From positions 1-64,000 of the forward strand of contig NZ_VRYH01000002.1 of assembly GCF_008079445.1 (NCBI RefSeq): DNA of 64,000 nt, given 5' to 3'. Shown here one piece after another: positions 36,450 to 47,743 of this stretch. Numbering within the stretch: position 1 is the stretch's first letter; each line of letters opens with the position of its first letter. Below the pieces are notes generated by a model that was not told where the DNA came from, searched no databases, and worked only from the letters and a program-made list of their open reading frames with translations. The translations under genes were made by a program, and so were the position numbers. The DNA is from Aidingimonas lacisalsi. GTDB taxonomy: Bacteria > Pseudomonadota > Gammaproteobacteria > Pseudomonadales > Halomonadaceae.

Positions 36450-36992
36450 ATGCGGACGCCTCTATTACTGCTACTGTGCCTGTCATTGGCCGGATGTGCG
36501 ACCGGCCCGGTGTTGATGCCGGAGTCGACTGTTCGCCCCGCGGCTACGTGTCAGTGGGAATTGGTCGTTGATGACAACACCGAGATGTTGCGTCGTGTTG
36601 CCTCGGCGCTGGAAACCGAAGGCTTTGCGTTACTCAATACGGAAGCGGAACTGGGGCTTGTCAGTGCCGAAAGACGTCGTTCGATGCCAGGATACCGGGA
36701 CCTTTATGCGCCTCGCTCATCGATCGGTCTGTTCGGTGGTTATGGTGGTCGAGGGCGCCTTGCCAGTGGGTTCTCGCTGGGGTTTAGCCACTATATAGGG
36801 CCGGATCCAGAGCGTGTGGAACGCGTGTCGGTAGTGATTGCGCGTGGTGAGGGACGAATCTCACGCGCGATTCATGTGGTGGATGCCGATGGTCATGTCC
36901 GTCAGTCGCGGTCTGCCAGCGATGACGCCTTCTGCCGTTCGCTTCGCGATACGCTTGCCCGGCAACCGGTTCGGGAGGAGGGAGCATCATGA
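36450..36992 (+). CDS. Hypothetical outer-membrane lipoprotein A
   Basis: 180-aa protein I do not recognise. Signal peptide with lipobox LAGC (Cys16). The mature part has a mixed alpha-beta region (WELVVDDNTEMLRRVASALETEGFALL) and a Gly-rich stretch (GLFGGYGGRGRLASGFSLGFSHY). A second half follows with VERVSVVIARGEGRISRAIHVVDADG and a final Cys-containing helix. GAGGAGTGA precedes the ATG. Its stop overlaps the start of the next lipoprotein gene (ATGA), so the two are made together. Confidence 0.75.
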   Translation: MRTPLLLLLCLSLAGCATGPVLMPESTVRPAATCQWELVVDDNTEMLRRVASALETEGFALLNTEAELGLVSAERRRSMPGYRDLYAPRSSIGLFGGYGGRGRLASGFSLGFSHYIGPDPERVERVSVVIARGEGRISRAIHVVDADGHVRQSRSASDDAFCRSLRDTLARQPVREEGAS

Positions 36993-37348
36993 GATGGATT
37001 GCCCTCTGGTTAGCCTTGTCGTTGGCCTTGGCGGGGTGTGTCACCTCTCCTGAGCCGGAACAGCCTCGCACACAGGTCATGTCGGTCGTCCCCGATGAGG
37101 CACTACGGGAAGCGGCCACCATGCTAGCCGAGCAAGGTTACGTGATTCGTTACGCGGATGTGGATCTGGGACGTATCGATGCCGAGCGACTGGGCCGGCC
37201 ACCTTACCGGTTACGGCTCGAGATCACCGAGCAGGCCCAGGGGGCCCTCGTCTCTTTCAGTGGCCGACAAGGGGCGCGGCCGATCGATCCGGCCAGTTTC
37301 GATCCATTGCTCGCCGAACTGCGAGCGCGACTGGAGCTGTCTCCCTGA
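36989..37348 (+). CDS. Hypothetical outer-membrane lipoprotein B
   Basis: 119-aa protein with lipobox LAGC (Cys17), acylated at the mature N-terminus. The short domain repeats the layout of the first half of its neighbour: LREAATMLAEQGYVIRYADVDLGRIDAERLG parallels MLRRVASALETEGFALLNTEAELGLVSAERR, so the pair may be duplicated and diverged. Function unknown. Translationally coupled to the upstream gene. Confidence 0.75.
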   Translation: MRWIALWLALSLALAGCVTSPEPEQPRTQVMSVVPDEALREAATMLAEQGYVIRYADVDLGRIDAERLGRPPYRLRLEITEQAQGALVSFSGRQGARPIDPASFDPLLAELRARLELSP

Positions 37349-37355
37349 CTCCCGA

Positions 37356-37775
37356 TTAGATCGATGAGGTATCGAGTAACGTGAGTAGGCGCTCATGCAT
37401 CCTCGTGAGTTCGGTCTCATCATAAGGGGTGGGGTCGCCGTGGCCCCATACCGGGCCTGGCCAGGCCTGATCTCCCCGGCGTCTGACAATGGCGTGGACA
37501 TGCAATTGCGCCACCATATTGCCTAAGCTGGCTAGATTGAGCTTGTCGCCTCCCAACGAGATCATCATGGCTTGTCCCAGAGTGGTTGCCTCTCGCCAGA
37601 GCTGGGCCTGATCCTGCTCATCGAGCTCGTAGACTTCCTGAACGTCGGCGCGGCGCGGTATCAACACAAGCCAAGGAAACCGGACATCATTCATGAGCCT
37701 GACGTGGCATAGCGACAGATCGGTAATTTCAATACTGTCACGGAGAAGACGAGCATCGTATTCAATAGTTGACAT
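37356..37775 (-). CDS. HIT family protein
   Basis: 139-aa nucleotide hydrolase/transferase of the histidine-triad superfamily. The catalytic motif reads QLHVHAIVRRRGD near residue 96; the first two His are present while the third position is Ile. RFPWLVLIPRR and LNLASLGNMV are further HIT landmarks, and the C-terminal WPGPVWGHG is typical of this proteobacterial subgroup. AGGAG upstream fixes ATG 37775. Confidence 0.85.
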   Translation of the reverse strand: MSTIEYDARLLRDSIEITDLSLCHVRLMNDVRFPWLVLIPRRADVQEVYELDEQDQAQLWREATTLGQAMMISLGGDKLNLASLGNMVAQLHVHAIVRRRGDQAWPGPVWGHGDPTPYDETELTRMHERLLTLLDTSSI

Positions 37776-37901
37776 GACGACTCCTGCTGGCTGGAAGCGT
37801 GCCCATCTTCGCATAGAATGATGCCGGTTCGCTGAGGGATTGTCTTGACCGCCGCCGTTGGGCACGGGTTGCCTGCATGGCTTGCCGTTGAAGGGAGATG
37901 C

Positions 37902-38654
37902 ATGGATACATCGATCATGGAAGGGCTGGCGCTGGTCGGCATCGGGAGTGTCGCAGGGTTCATCAACGTGTTGTCGGCGGGGGGCTCGATGATGACGTTG
38001 CCGCTACTCATGTTTCTCGGCTTACCGCCCCAGGTTGCCAATGGCACCAACCGTGTTGCGATCGTGTTGCAGAGTGTGTCTGCCGTAGGTAGCTTCCTGC
38101 GGGTCGGCGCCAGCCATATTGGCATGAGTCTACGGCTGTCCGTACCGGCCGTCATGGGGGCATTACTTGGGGCCTGGCTGGCCCTGCAAGTGTCCGAGGC
38201 GTTTTTCGAGGCGCTGTTGATCGTCGTGATGGCTGGGTGCTCGCTGATGCTGCTACTGCCTCAGCGCCGGGTCGATACGCAGACTTTGACTGTTGACCGT
38301 CTGACGCCTGCCGTCTATGTGGCCATGTTCCTGATCGGTGTGTATGGCGGCTTCATTCAGGTGGGTGTCGGCGTTCTGTTCATTGCGGTGCTCTACCGTA
38401 TGCTCAAGATCGACCTGGCTCAGGTCAACGTGTTCAAGGTACTGATTATCCTGGTTTATACCCTGCCGGCGTTGGGCTTGTTTCTTTATTACGACCAGGT
38501 GCGTTGGGGATATGGCCTGTTGTTGGCCGTGGGCAGCATGAGCGGGGCTTGGTTGGGCGTGAAGGTCAATATGGGACCTCGTGGCGCCGCTTGGGTCAAA
38601 GGTCTCACTCTGGTGATGATTGTCGTCATCATGCTGCGGTTACTGATGGCGTGA
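37902..38654 (+). CDS. Sulfite exporter TauE/SafE family permease
   Basis: 250-aa membrane protein with about eight helices and the two-repeat layout of TauE/SafE. Repeat one has GSVAGFINVLSAGGSMMTLPLLMFLGLPPQVANGTNRVAI, typical of the family. Repeat two begins around GVYGGFIQVGVGVLFIAVLYRML. These proteins move small sulfur-containing or organic anions; the substrate here is unknown. GAAGGGAGA lies before ATG 37902. Divergent from the HIT gene. Confidence 0.85.
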   Translation: MDTSIMEGLALVGIGSVAGFINVLSAGGSMMTLPLLMFLGLPPQVANGTNRVAIVLQSVSAVGSFLRVGASHIGMSLRLSVPAVMGALLGAWLALQVSEAFFEALLIVVMAGCSLMLLLPQRRVDTQTLTVDRLTPAVYVAMFLIGVYGGFIQVGVGVLFIAVLYRMLKIDLAQVNVFKVLIILVYTLPALGLFLYYDQVRWGYGLLLAVGSMSGAWLGVKVNMGPRGAAWVKGLTLVMIVVIMLRLLMA

Positions 38655-38678
38655 GGGTTCCACTGCGAAGAAACGTCT

Positions 38679-38705
38679 TGCCGGGCATGAAACCGTGCTA
38701 AATTA
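38679..38705 (+). promoter_or_regulatory. Possible promoter of first entericidin gene
   Basis: TTGCCG (38679-38684), 15-base spacer, and an extended -10 TGCTAATTA (hexamer TAATTA at 38700-38705). The spacer is short. The style would suit sigma-S as well as sigma-70. Confidence 0.35.
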
Positions 38706-38740
38706 ACCAATGATCGGTGGCTACATGGAGGAGTCTCACA

Positions 38741-38869
38741 ATGAAACGAGGGTGCTTGGCAATGCTGCTCGTCTTCCTTTTGGTGGTGGTGGCCGGATGT
38801 AACACCATGAGGGGCTTGGGCGAAGACATTGAAGAAGGTGGTGAAGCCGTGCAACGTGCTTCGGATTGA
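38741..38869 (+). CDS. Entericidin-like small lipoprotein 1
   Basis: 42-aa lipoprotein with signal peptide and lipobox VAGC (Cys20), followed by NTMRGLGEDIEEGGEAV, the entericidin A/B signature (G-x-G-x-D-I-x-x-G-G). In E. coli EcnA and EcnB form an antidote and toxin lipoprotein pair that affects stationary-phase lysis. GGAGG lies six to ten bases upstream. It is one of two tandem copies. Confidence 0.85.
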   Translation: MKRGCLAMLLVFLLVVVAGCNTMRGLGEDIEEGGEAVQRASD

Positions 38870-38965
38870 AGGGTAGCTGGTTCCCCTGGTGTGCAAGCCT
38901 CATGATGGGCTGCTAGGGTGTATAGGGTGCAATATCCCGTTGCTCGTGTTAAGGAGGACATTCCC

Positions 38966-39097
38966 ATGAAAAAGACCGTGGCCCTGACGTTTGCCTTGCT
39001 GATGTCGACCAGTCTGTTGGCTGGATGTAACACTCTGGAAGGCGCCGGTGAAGACATCGAGCGTGGTGGCGAAGAGGTGCAGGAGGCGGCAGAGTGA
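38966..39097 (+). CDS. Entericidin-like small lipoprotein 2
   Basis: 43-aa lipoprotein with lipobox LAGC (Cys20), followed by NTLEGAGEDIERGGEEVQEAAE, closer to the EcnB pattern than its neighbour. AAGGAGG precedes the ATG. It follows the first entericidin by 96 bases. Which is toxin and which antidote cannot be told from sequence. Confidence 0.88.
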   Translation: MKKTVALTFALLMSTSLLAGCNTLEGAGEDIERGGEEVQEAAE

Positions 39098-39130
39098 TTG
39101 CCGGTACACGCTGACCATCATGGCTCATCG

Positions 39131-39156
39131 ATGAGCGGGCTTGCGGGCCCGCTCAT
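39131..39156 (+). terminator. Stem-loop after entericidin 2
   Basis: ATGAGCGGGC (39131-39140) pairs perfectly with GCCCGCTCAT (39147-39156) around TTGCGG. No clear T run follows, so it is a terminator-like hairpin rather than a textbook terminator. Confidence 0.5.
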
Positions 39157-39197
39157 TGCGTAAGAGAGGAGCTTGACCCGTCATCAGGTAAGGACAT

Positions 39198-39542
39198 ATG
39201 GATATGAGAACGCTACGAACGATGTTGCTGGTCACCCTGAGTTCGACGCTGATTGCCTGTGGCGGTTCCCGGGCCACGTCGTCTCCTGAGCCTGACGATG
39301 CTCCGCCACCGCCCCAGGTGAGCGACAGCGGGCAGCATGATCCATGTGGTGCCGCACCGGTTCAGGATCGGGTCGGGCGACAGTTCAGCGATGCGCTCGA
39401 ACGGGCCATCGCCGAGGAAAGTGACGCTGAGCGAGTCCGCGTGTTGCGCCCCGGTGAGGCGGCGACCCTGGATCATCGTCCCGATCGTCTCAATATTCGC
39501 CTCGATGACGACAACGCCATCGTCGATATTGCGTGTGGTTGA
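39198..39542 (+). CDS. I78-family peptidase inhibitor-like lipoprotein
   Basis: 114-aa protein with a signal sequence and lipobox LIAC (Cys21), a Pro-rich linker, then a small domain. The domain runs from DPCGAAPVQDRVGRQFSDAL to RPGEAATLDHRPDRLNIRLDDDNAIVDIACG, typical of the inhibitor I78 family; two Cys (in PCGA and IACG) could form a disulfide. Likely a periplasmic or outer-membrane-tethered protease inhibitor. AAGGA is three bases from ATG 39198 and nine from ATG 39204, so the start may be two codons later. Confidence 0.8.
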   Translation: MDMRTLRTMLLVTLSSTLIACGGSRATSSPEPDDAPPPPQVSDSGQHDPCGAAPVQDRVGRQFSDALERAIAEESDAERVRVLRPGEAATLDHRPDRLNIRLDDDNAIVDIACG

Positions 39543-39543
39543 G

Positions 39544-40548
39544 TCACTCGTAGCGCGTTTTCCATTGTTGTTGCGCCACCTGATCTTTCAGGACATCAAT
39601 GATATCGAGCAGTACTTGTTCGGTAATACGATCGGTATGTGCATCGACGTGTAGCCAGGCGTCGAAGCCACTGTCAGCGAATTTCTCCACGAGTGTGTCG
39701 AACTCCGGTGAACGCAGGCCGTCCACGGCTTCATCGACGAGTCGGCAAGCGATGTCGCTCAGGCTGCTATCCAGCGTCCGGGCGACTTGATCTCCCAGTG
39801 GCAAGCGCTTCAGACGCTGGATTTCTCGGCTGTCTTCCAGTGTTTTGCCCACCAGAGCACTGACGTAACGCATCATGTCGGTTCGGTTGCGGGTATAGGC
39901 ACTGCCGACGGTCTCTTCCAGCCGGCGACTGATTTCATGAATCAGTTGCTGCTTGCGCGGCATCACGACATCGTTGGCGATGCGGCGAGAGAGCGAGTCG
40001 CTCCCCCGTATCTGATCCTGTACGCTGCCCAACAGGCGTATGGCGATGCGGTCCGACAACTCCTCCATCAGTATCTCGTAATATTTGGCAACGACGCTGT
40101 ATAAGTACCAGCCTCGCACATCGATCAGATTCAGCCGTTGCAGGCGATAAAGCAAAGAGATCACGCGAAGTATGCGCAATAGCCGGAAACCGCTGAGCGG
40201 AATGCACCCCAGCACGTCATACCAGTGCACGAAAGGGTAGAAGAACCAGCGATGATAGCGACGTTCGACAATGGCAGCCGCCCAACCGATCAGGACATCG
40301 ATGATGAAGATCGTGACGAATGCCAGGTCGATAGTCAGGAAATTGGCGTGTACATGGCGATCATAGGTTGCATACAGCGTTGGAGCGACGACTTCAAAGG
40401 CAGTATTGACAGGCGGCAGCAGGAACAGACTATCGAAAAGCAGCAACCCCAGATTGGCAATGACCAGTACGATGATGATCAGATCCCAGGCCAGGTGCAA
40501 TTGCTCCTGTAGCCGGTGCAACGGGCGGGGCGTGGATGTGCGTGGCAT
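39544..40548 (-). CDS. Ion-channel-like membrane protein with long cytosolic tail
   Basis: 334-aa protein with four N-terminal helices (about residues 20-135). An Arg-rich stretch, SGFRLLRILRVISLLYRLQRLN, resembles the S4 voltage-sensor helix, but there is no obvious pore-loop selectivity motif. The C-terminal ~180 residues are soluble and helical (SVQDQIRGSDSLSRRIANDVVMPRKQQLIHEISRRLEE), perhaps coiled-coil. Often called ion transporter in related genomes. AAGGAG sets ATG 40548; the frame continues upstream to 40692 without family resemblance. Confidence 0.65.
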   Translation of the reverse strand: MPRTSTPRPLHRLQEQLHLAWDLIIIVLVIANLGLLLFDSLFLLPPVNTAFEVVAPTLYATYDRHVHANFLTIDLAFVTIFIIDVLIGWAAAIVERRYHRWFFYPFVHWYDVLGCIPLSGFRLLRILRVISLLYRLQRLNLIDVRGWYLYSVVAKYYEILMEELSDRIAIRLLGSVQDQIRGSDSLSRRIANDVVMPRKQQLIHEISRRLEETVGSAYTRNRTDMMRYVSALVGKTLEDSREIQRLKRLPLGDQVARTLDSSLSDIACRLVDEAVDGLRSPEFDTLVEKFADSGFDAWLHVDAHTDRITEQVLLDIIDVLKDQVAQQQWKTRYE

Positions 40549-40576
40549 GGCGTCTCCTTGTGCCGAGACCTTCAAC

Positions 40577-41566
40577 CTAGAGGGCGACCAAACGCTTGCC
40601 CAGATTATCGCCGGCCAGCAGGCCCACCAAGGCGCCGGGGACCGCTGCCAGTCCCCCATGTACGATATCGAGTCGCCAGTGTAACCTGCCATTTGTGACC
40701 GTGGGCATCATCTCGTCAAGGAATCTAGGAAAATGAGCCTCATGATTCGGGCTGACGAACGGGATGATCGCGACGCCACGTTCACTCAGTCGACTGATAT
40801 TCGCGGGTGCGTTGCGTGGTTGCGCTTGCTGGTATTGGCTGATCAGGCCACAGAGCACGACGCGGCCTCCGGGACGCATCTGTTCAATGGCCGTTGCGAA
40901 CGCCTCGCCTCCCACATTTTCGAAGTCCAGTGTCAGGCCCTCGGGAACGGCTTGCTGCAGTCGCGAGGCGAAGTCGGGCGCATGGTGATCGAGGACCGTC
41001 GAAAAACCGATGCTCTGTAACCAGTCATGTTTGTCTTTCCGCCCGGCGGTGACGATGACGCGAGCGCCTGTGTCACGTGCTAGCTGAGCGGCGATGGAGC
41101 CGACTGCACCGGCAGCCGCACTGACCAGCACGGTATCTCCGGGGCCCGATCGTGCCAAATACGACATGCCTAACCAGGCAGTGAATCCCGTCATTCCCAG
41201 TGGGTGCAGCCAACTCAAGGGGGGATCACCGGGAGGAGCATGGCGCAGCCCCGTCCCTTCATGAGCGATCACTTCCTGCATCGGCAGATGGCCGACGGCC
41301 CAATCGCCGGGACTCCAGTCCGGTAAGCAGCTGGCGATGACTTCGGCAATGCCGTAACCGGAGAGGAGACTATCGCGGCCCCAGCGGGAAATATAATCGT
41401 ACCCGCTGGGCTGCATTCGGGTACGCATGTAAGGGTCGACGCTGATGTAGCGCAGTTGAAGCTGTAAGGGCGCCTGGTCGGCCCGAGGGGCATCGGTCTC
41501 GATCAGCGCGAAATGCTCCGCGCTCAACGGACCGGACGGTCGTCGGCGTAAGCGCAGCTGTTGCAT
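40577..41566 (-). CDS. NADP-dependent medium-chain oxidoreductase (YncB/CurA type)
   Basis: 329-aa zinc-independent MDR enzyme of the leukotriene B4 dehydrogenase/CurA group that reduces alkenals and alkenones. N-terminal RYISVDPYMRTRM, LGMTGFTAWLG, the nucleotide-binding VLVSAAAGAVGSIAAQLA, and FENVGGEAFATAIEQMRPGGRVVLCGLISQY are diagnostic. The structural and catalytic zinc Cys residues are absent, as normal for the subgroup. 28 bases upstream of the ion-channel-like gene. Confidence 0.92.
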   Translation of the reverse strand: MQQLRLRRRPSGPLSAEHFALIETDAPRADQAPLQLQLRYISVDPYMRTRMQPSGYDYISRWGRDSLLSGYGIAEVIASCLPDWSPGDWAVGHLPMQEVIAHEGTGLRHAPPGDPPLSWLHPLGMTGFTAWLGMSYLARSGPGDTVLVSAAAGAVGSIAAQLARDTGARVIVTAGRKDKHDWLQSIGFSTVLDHHAPDFASRLQQAVPEGLTLDFENVGGEAFATAIEQMRPGGRVVLCGLISQYQQAQPRNAPANISRLSERGVAIIPFVSPNHEAHFPRFLDEMMPTVTNGRLHWRLDIVHGGLAAVPGALVGLLAGDNLGKRLVAL

Positions 41567-41575
41567 GCGTGTTGC

Positions 41576-42103
41576 CTAGTCGGTCGTCTTGTCATGCAAG
41601 GTGTCCGGACGATGGGCGCTGTCGTGTCGTGCCTGCTCCTCTTCGGCCTGCTTGCGGAGTTCCTTGCGTAGCGCGGCTTTCTCGAAACGGAGCTGCTGCA
41701 GCGGTGTTTCCAGATGCAATGGCGGCACCTCGGCGGGATTCCCCGACTCATCGATAGCCACCATGGTCAGGTAGCAACTGTTAGTGTGACGGATCAGCTT
41801 GTTCTGTATGTCTTCGGCGACGACCTTGATGCCGACTTCCATGGATGAGCGCCCCACATGATTGACGGAAGCCAGGAAGGTAACCAGCTCACCGACATGA
41901 ATGGGCTGCTTGAACAAGACCTGATCGACGGACAGTGTCACCACATAATGTCCGGAGTATCGGCTGGCACACGCATAGGCCACCTCGTCGAGCTTCTTGA
42001 GAATGGCACCGCCATGGACCTTGCCACTGAAATTGGCCAGATCGGGGGTCATCAATACCGTCATGGATAACTCGTGCTGGCGGGGCAGGTCATCGTTGGG
42101 CAC
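41576..42103 (-). CDS. Acyl-CoA thioesterase (YciA/hotdog type)
   Basis: 175-aa single-hotdog thioesterase. HELSMTVLMTPDLANFSGKVHGGAILKKLDEVAYACASRY contains the catalytic Asn/Asp region and helix of the family, and SVDQVLFKQPIHVGELVTFLASVNHVGRSSMEVGI is the second landmark. The C-terminus is a charged helix (LRFEKAALRKELRKQAEEEQ). The start is GTG at 42103 behind GAGGAG. Ten bases before the MDR gene, so probably co-transcribed with it. Confidence 0.9.
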   Translation of the reverse strand: MPNDDLPRQHELSMTVLMTPDLANFSGKVHGGAILKKLDEVAYACASRYSGHYVVTLSVDQVLFKQPIHVGELVTFLASVNHVGRSSMEVGIKVVAEDIQNKLIRHTNSCYLTMVAIDESGNPAEVPPLHLETPLQQLRFEKAALRKELRKQAEEEQARHDSAHRPDTLHDKTTD

Positions 42104-42188
42104 GGTCAGGTCTCCTCTTCTTGGATGTCAATGCCGCCAGCATAACGTGCCTCCCATCTCACTGCATGGCATCGAGACCCTTTCCCCA

Positions 42189-43499
42189 TTACAAGAACGT
42201 CAAACCAGCACTGATGATGAGACCGGTCACCACCAGTTGGATCAGGCAGAATCCCATGATGTCCTTGGCCTTGAGTCCGGCAATGGCGAGCACCGGAAGC
42301 GCCCAGAAGGGTTGCAGCAGATTGGTCCATGCATCGCCCCAGGCTACGGCCATCGCAATGCGAGGAATATCCGCCCCGAGTGCGTCAGCGGCAGGCAGCA
42401 TGACAGGGGCCTGTACCGCCCATTGCCCCCCGCCGGAGGGCACGAAAAGGTTGAGGACGCCGGCGCTGATGAATGACCAGAACGGCAGAGTGTCGGCATT
42501 GGCGAGCGACACGAAGCTCTGAGACAGCGTTTCCGCCAGCCCGGAGTCGATCATGATAGCCATGATACCGGCATAAAAGGGGAACTGGATGACGATGCCA
42601 GCCCCTCCCTTGATGGCTTCATGCAAGCTATCCAGCAGGCGGCGTGGAGTGCGGTGCAATACGATAGCGAGAAACAGGAACAGGAAGTTGACCACGTTCA
42701 GGTTGAGCCCGCCACTGCGAAGCAGGAAATGGTCGAGCAGAAACAACAGCCCGGGTATACCGACCAACCAGGCCAGGGACTGACTGTTTTCCAGGCGTTC
42801 TGCCGGGCGAGTGGACCGTTGTTGGTTACGTGGCGTTGTCGCTAATGTCCGGGGATCGACGTAAACGCTCTCTTCATCCGAAGGCAGCATCAAGCGATTG
42901 ATTAGTGGCACGACAATGAACAGGGTCGTGACGATTGCCAGGTTGAACAGCGAAAAGATCGTGGAGCCCGTGCCGATCACGCCGATGCGTTCGGCAGTGA
43001 AGTGGCCGTCGGTGGCGATGGTTAAGGGGATCGAACCAGCCAGTCCTCCATGCCAGACAATAAAGCCCGAATAGGCACTAGCGACCAGCAATCGGTAGTC
43101 GACGCGTACCTGGCGAGCCAGTTCCTTGGCAAACAGCGCACCCACGACCAGCCCGAAGCCCCAGTTGACCCAGCTTGCGATCAGTGACACCAGCGTGACC
43201 AGCAGAATCGCTCGTGGTGCGGAGCCGGCCTGCGTTGCGAGCCTTGTCAGCAATCGTTGAACAGGGGGGGCATTGGCCAGCATGAATCCGGTGACCAATA
43301 CCAGCAGCATCTGCATCGAGAATTCCAGCAATCCCCAAAAGCCGTCCCCCCAGTAACGCATTACCGCCAGTGGCGACTGACGTTCCACACCGATCGCCGC
43401 AGCCGACGCCACCAATGTCAGAAGCAGAACAAAAATATAGGGGTCGGGGAGATAACGTTCGACCAAGCGTACGGCCGGCCGCGACAGCAACCTGAGCAT
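42189..43499 (-). CDS. Short-chain fatty acid transporter, AtoE type
   Basis: 436-aa membrane protein with twelve or so helices. LVERYLPDPYIFVLLLTLV, RYWGDGFWGLLEFSMQMLLVLVTGFMLA, FVPSGGGQWAVQAPVMLPAADALG and AWGDAWTNLLQPFWALPVLAI match AtoE. Relatives take up short-chain fatty acids such as acetoacetate or butyrate. It lies 85 bases upstream of the thioesterase gene on the same strand, consistent with acyl-CoA metabolism. Confidence 0.9.
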   Translation of the reverse strand: MLRLLSRPAVRLVERYLPDPYIFVLLLTLVASAAAIGVERQSPLAVMRYWGDGFWGLLEFSMQMLLVLVTGFMLANAPPVQRLLTRLATQAGSAPRAILLVTLVSLIASWVNWGFGLVVGALFAKELARQVRVDYRLLVASAYSGFIVWHGGLAGSIPLTIATDGHFTAERIGVIGTGSTIFSLFNLAIVTTLFIVVPLINRLMLPSDEESVYVDPRTLATTPRNQQRSTRPAERLENSQSLAWLVGIPGLLFLLDHFLLRSGGLNLNVVNFLFLFLAIVLHRTPRRLLDSLHEAIKGGAGIVIQFPFYAGIMAIMIDSGLAETLSQSFVSLANADTLPFWSFISAGVLNLFVPSGGGQWAVQAPVMLPAADALGADIPRIAMAVAWGDAWTNLLQPFWALPVLAIAGLKAKDIMGFCLIQLVVTGLIISAGLTFL

Positions 43500-43558
43500 G
43501 GCACCGATCCTTGTGTTGAAAGCGGCACTATACGCTAGCGAATAATGCAGCGGATGCG

Positions 43559-44902
43559 CTATCGACCTTGGTCAACGTTGGTGTCTTGCCAGCGAGTGCG
43601 ACGATAGTGCCAATAGTAGGAGACCAACGTGGCTGAACGTATCAGAGTGAAGGTCATGAAGGCCAGCCACAGGCCATGATTGCCCAGCCCCTGAGTTATC
43701 CACCATAGTGGCAAGTACACGGCCAGGCCGATATAGATGCTGTTACGCATCTCTCGCGTGGCAGTCGCGCCAATGAAGACACCATCGAGTAGGTAGCTCC
43801 ATACCGCAATGAGTGGGAGGGCAACCATCCAGGGGAGATAGGTGCTGGCCTCGCGGCGGACATCGGGAAGGTCGCTGAGCAGGGCGATCAGGCTATCGCC
43901 CCCCAATGCAAACCCCAAGGCTGCGATACTGGCCGTGACGAATGAGAATAGGGTGGCGGCCCGGACGGCCTGGCCGAACTCATCCCAGGCCTTACGTCCG
44001 ACAGCGCGGCCGATCAGTGCCTCGCTGGCATGGGCGAAGCCATCCAGTGCATAGGATGTGAGCATGATGAACTGTAGCAGTACGGCATTGGCAGCCAGGA
44101 TGGTGTCGCCCTGACTGGCTCCCTGGGCATGAAAAAACGCCATGGCGAACAGCAGGCCAAGAGTACGTACGAAGAGATGTCTGTTGACTTGAAACAATTC
44201 GGTATAGGCGCCAAGACGCAGCAGGTATCGACGCCGAAAGCGGCCGGCGAGTTGTCGCAGCTGGCGTTTTACCAACCAAAGGCCGAACCCCAGGGCAGTG
44301 TAGTCGGCAAGCACCGAGGCCCAGGCGACGCCGTCGCTAGTCATGTTCAATCCGGTAACGAACAGCAGGTCGAGCACGATGTTGACGCTGTTGGTCAGCA
44401 CCAGTATCGCAAGCGTGACGCGTGCATTCTGCTGACCGAGGAACCATCCCAGAATCACGTAATTGGACAGTACCGCAGGTGCCGAGACGATACGGATCTG
44501 GGCATATTCCGTCGCCAGGACGGTGGCTGTCTCGCTGCCGTCGAGCAGCCAGAGGCCGAGGCGAATCAATAGAGGGGATAGCAGGATCAGCGTGACGCCG
44601 ATGGCGTTGGCCACCAACAACGCTTGTCCGAGGAGATTCCTTACACCATCTGCGTCATCGCGGCCTGATGCCTGGGAGGTCAGGCCCGTCGTCCCCATGC
44701 GGAGGAAGCCGAAACCCCAGTAAAGAAAACTGAACAGCGTTGCGCCCAAGGTGACGGCTGCCAGGTAGCGCGAGTCGGGGAGGTGCCCAACGACAGCCGT
44801 ATCGACCAGGCCGAGTAGCGGTACGGTGATGTTGGAAAGGATGATTGGCCAGGCCAGTTGCCAGATTCGTGCTGTCTGCGACTGTGTCGAAGACATAGAC
44901 AT
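43559..44902 (-). CDS. MATE family efflux pump, DinF type
   Basis: 447-aa integral membrane protein with twelve helices. RIWQLAWPIILSNITVPLLGLVDTAVVGHLPDS and GFGFLRMGTTGLTSQASG are the DinF-subfamily motifs. It exports cationic compounds using proton or sodium gradients; in E. coli dinF is linked to oxidative and bile stress. No lexA neighbour here. The start MSMSS at 44902 has AGGGAA upstream. Confidence 0.9.
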   Translation of the reverse strand: MSMSSTQSQTARIWQLAWPIILSNITVPLLGLVDTAVVGHLPDSRYLAAVTLGATLFSFLYWGFGFLRMGTTGLTSQASGRDDADGVRNLLGQALLVANAIGVTLILLSPLLIRLGLWLLDGSETATVLATEYAQIRIVSAPAVLSNYVILGWFLGQQNARVTLAILVLTNSVNIVLDLLFVTGLNMTSDGVAWASVLADYTALGFGLWLVKRQLRQLAGRFRRRYLLRLGAYTELFQVNRHLFVRTLGLLFAMAFFHAQGASQGDTILAANAVLLQFIMLTSYALDGFAHASEALIGRAVGRKAWDEFGQAVRAATLFSFVTASIAALGFALGGDSLIALLSDLPDVRREASTYLPWMVALPLIAVWSYLLDGVFIGATATREMRNSIYIGLAVYLPLWWITQGLGNHGLWLAFMTFTLIRSATLVSYYWHYRRTRWQDTNVDQGR

Positions 44903-44982
44903 GTGCGTTCCCTGCTGGCTGGCCGATGTGGAAGTTTCCCGAGGCGTTCGGCGATATTCTCACCACATAACGCAACGCTGCG

Positions 44983-47720
<2,738 letters not shown>

Positions 47721-47743
47721 CAGGTTATAAATAGAGTGCCGGG

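Noticed and set aside
37487..37525. Loss of the third His in the HIT protein as a dead enzyme
   Set aside because: The catalytic middle His is kept; the third position varies within this subgroup, so no defect is implied.
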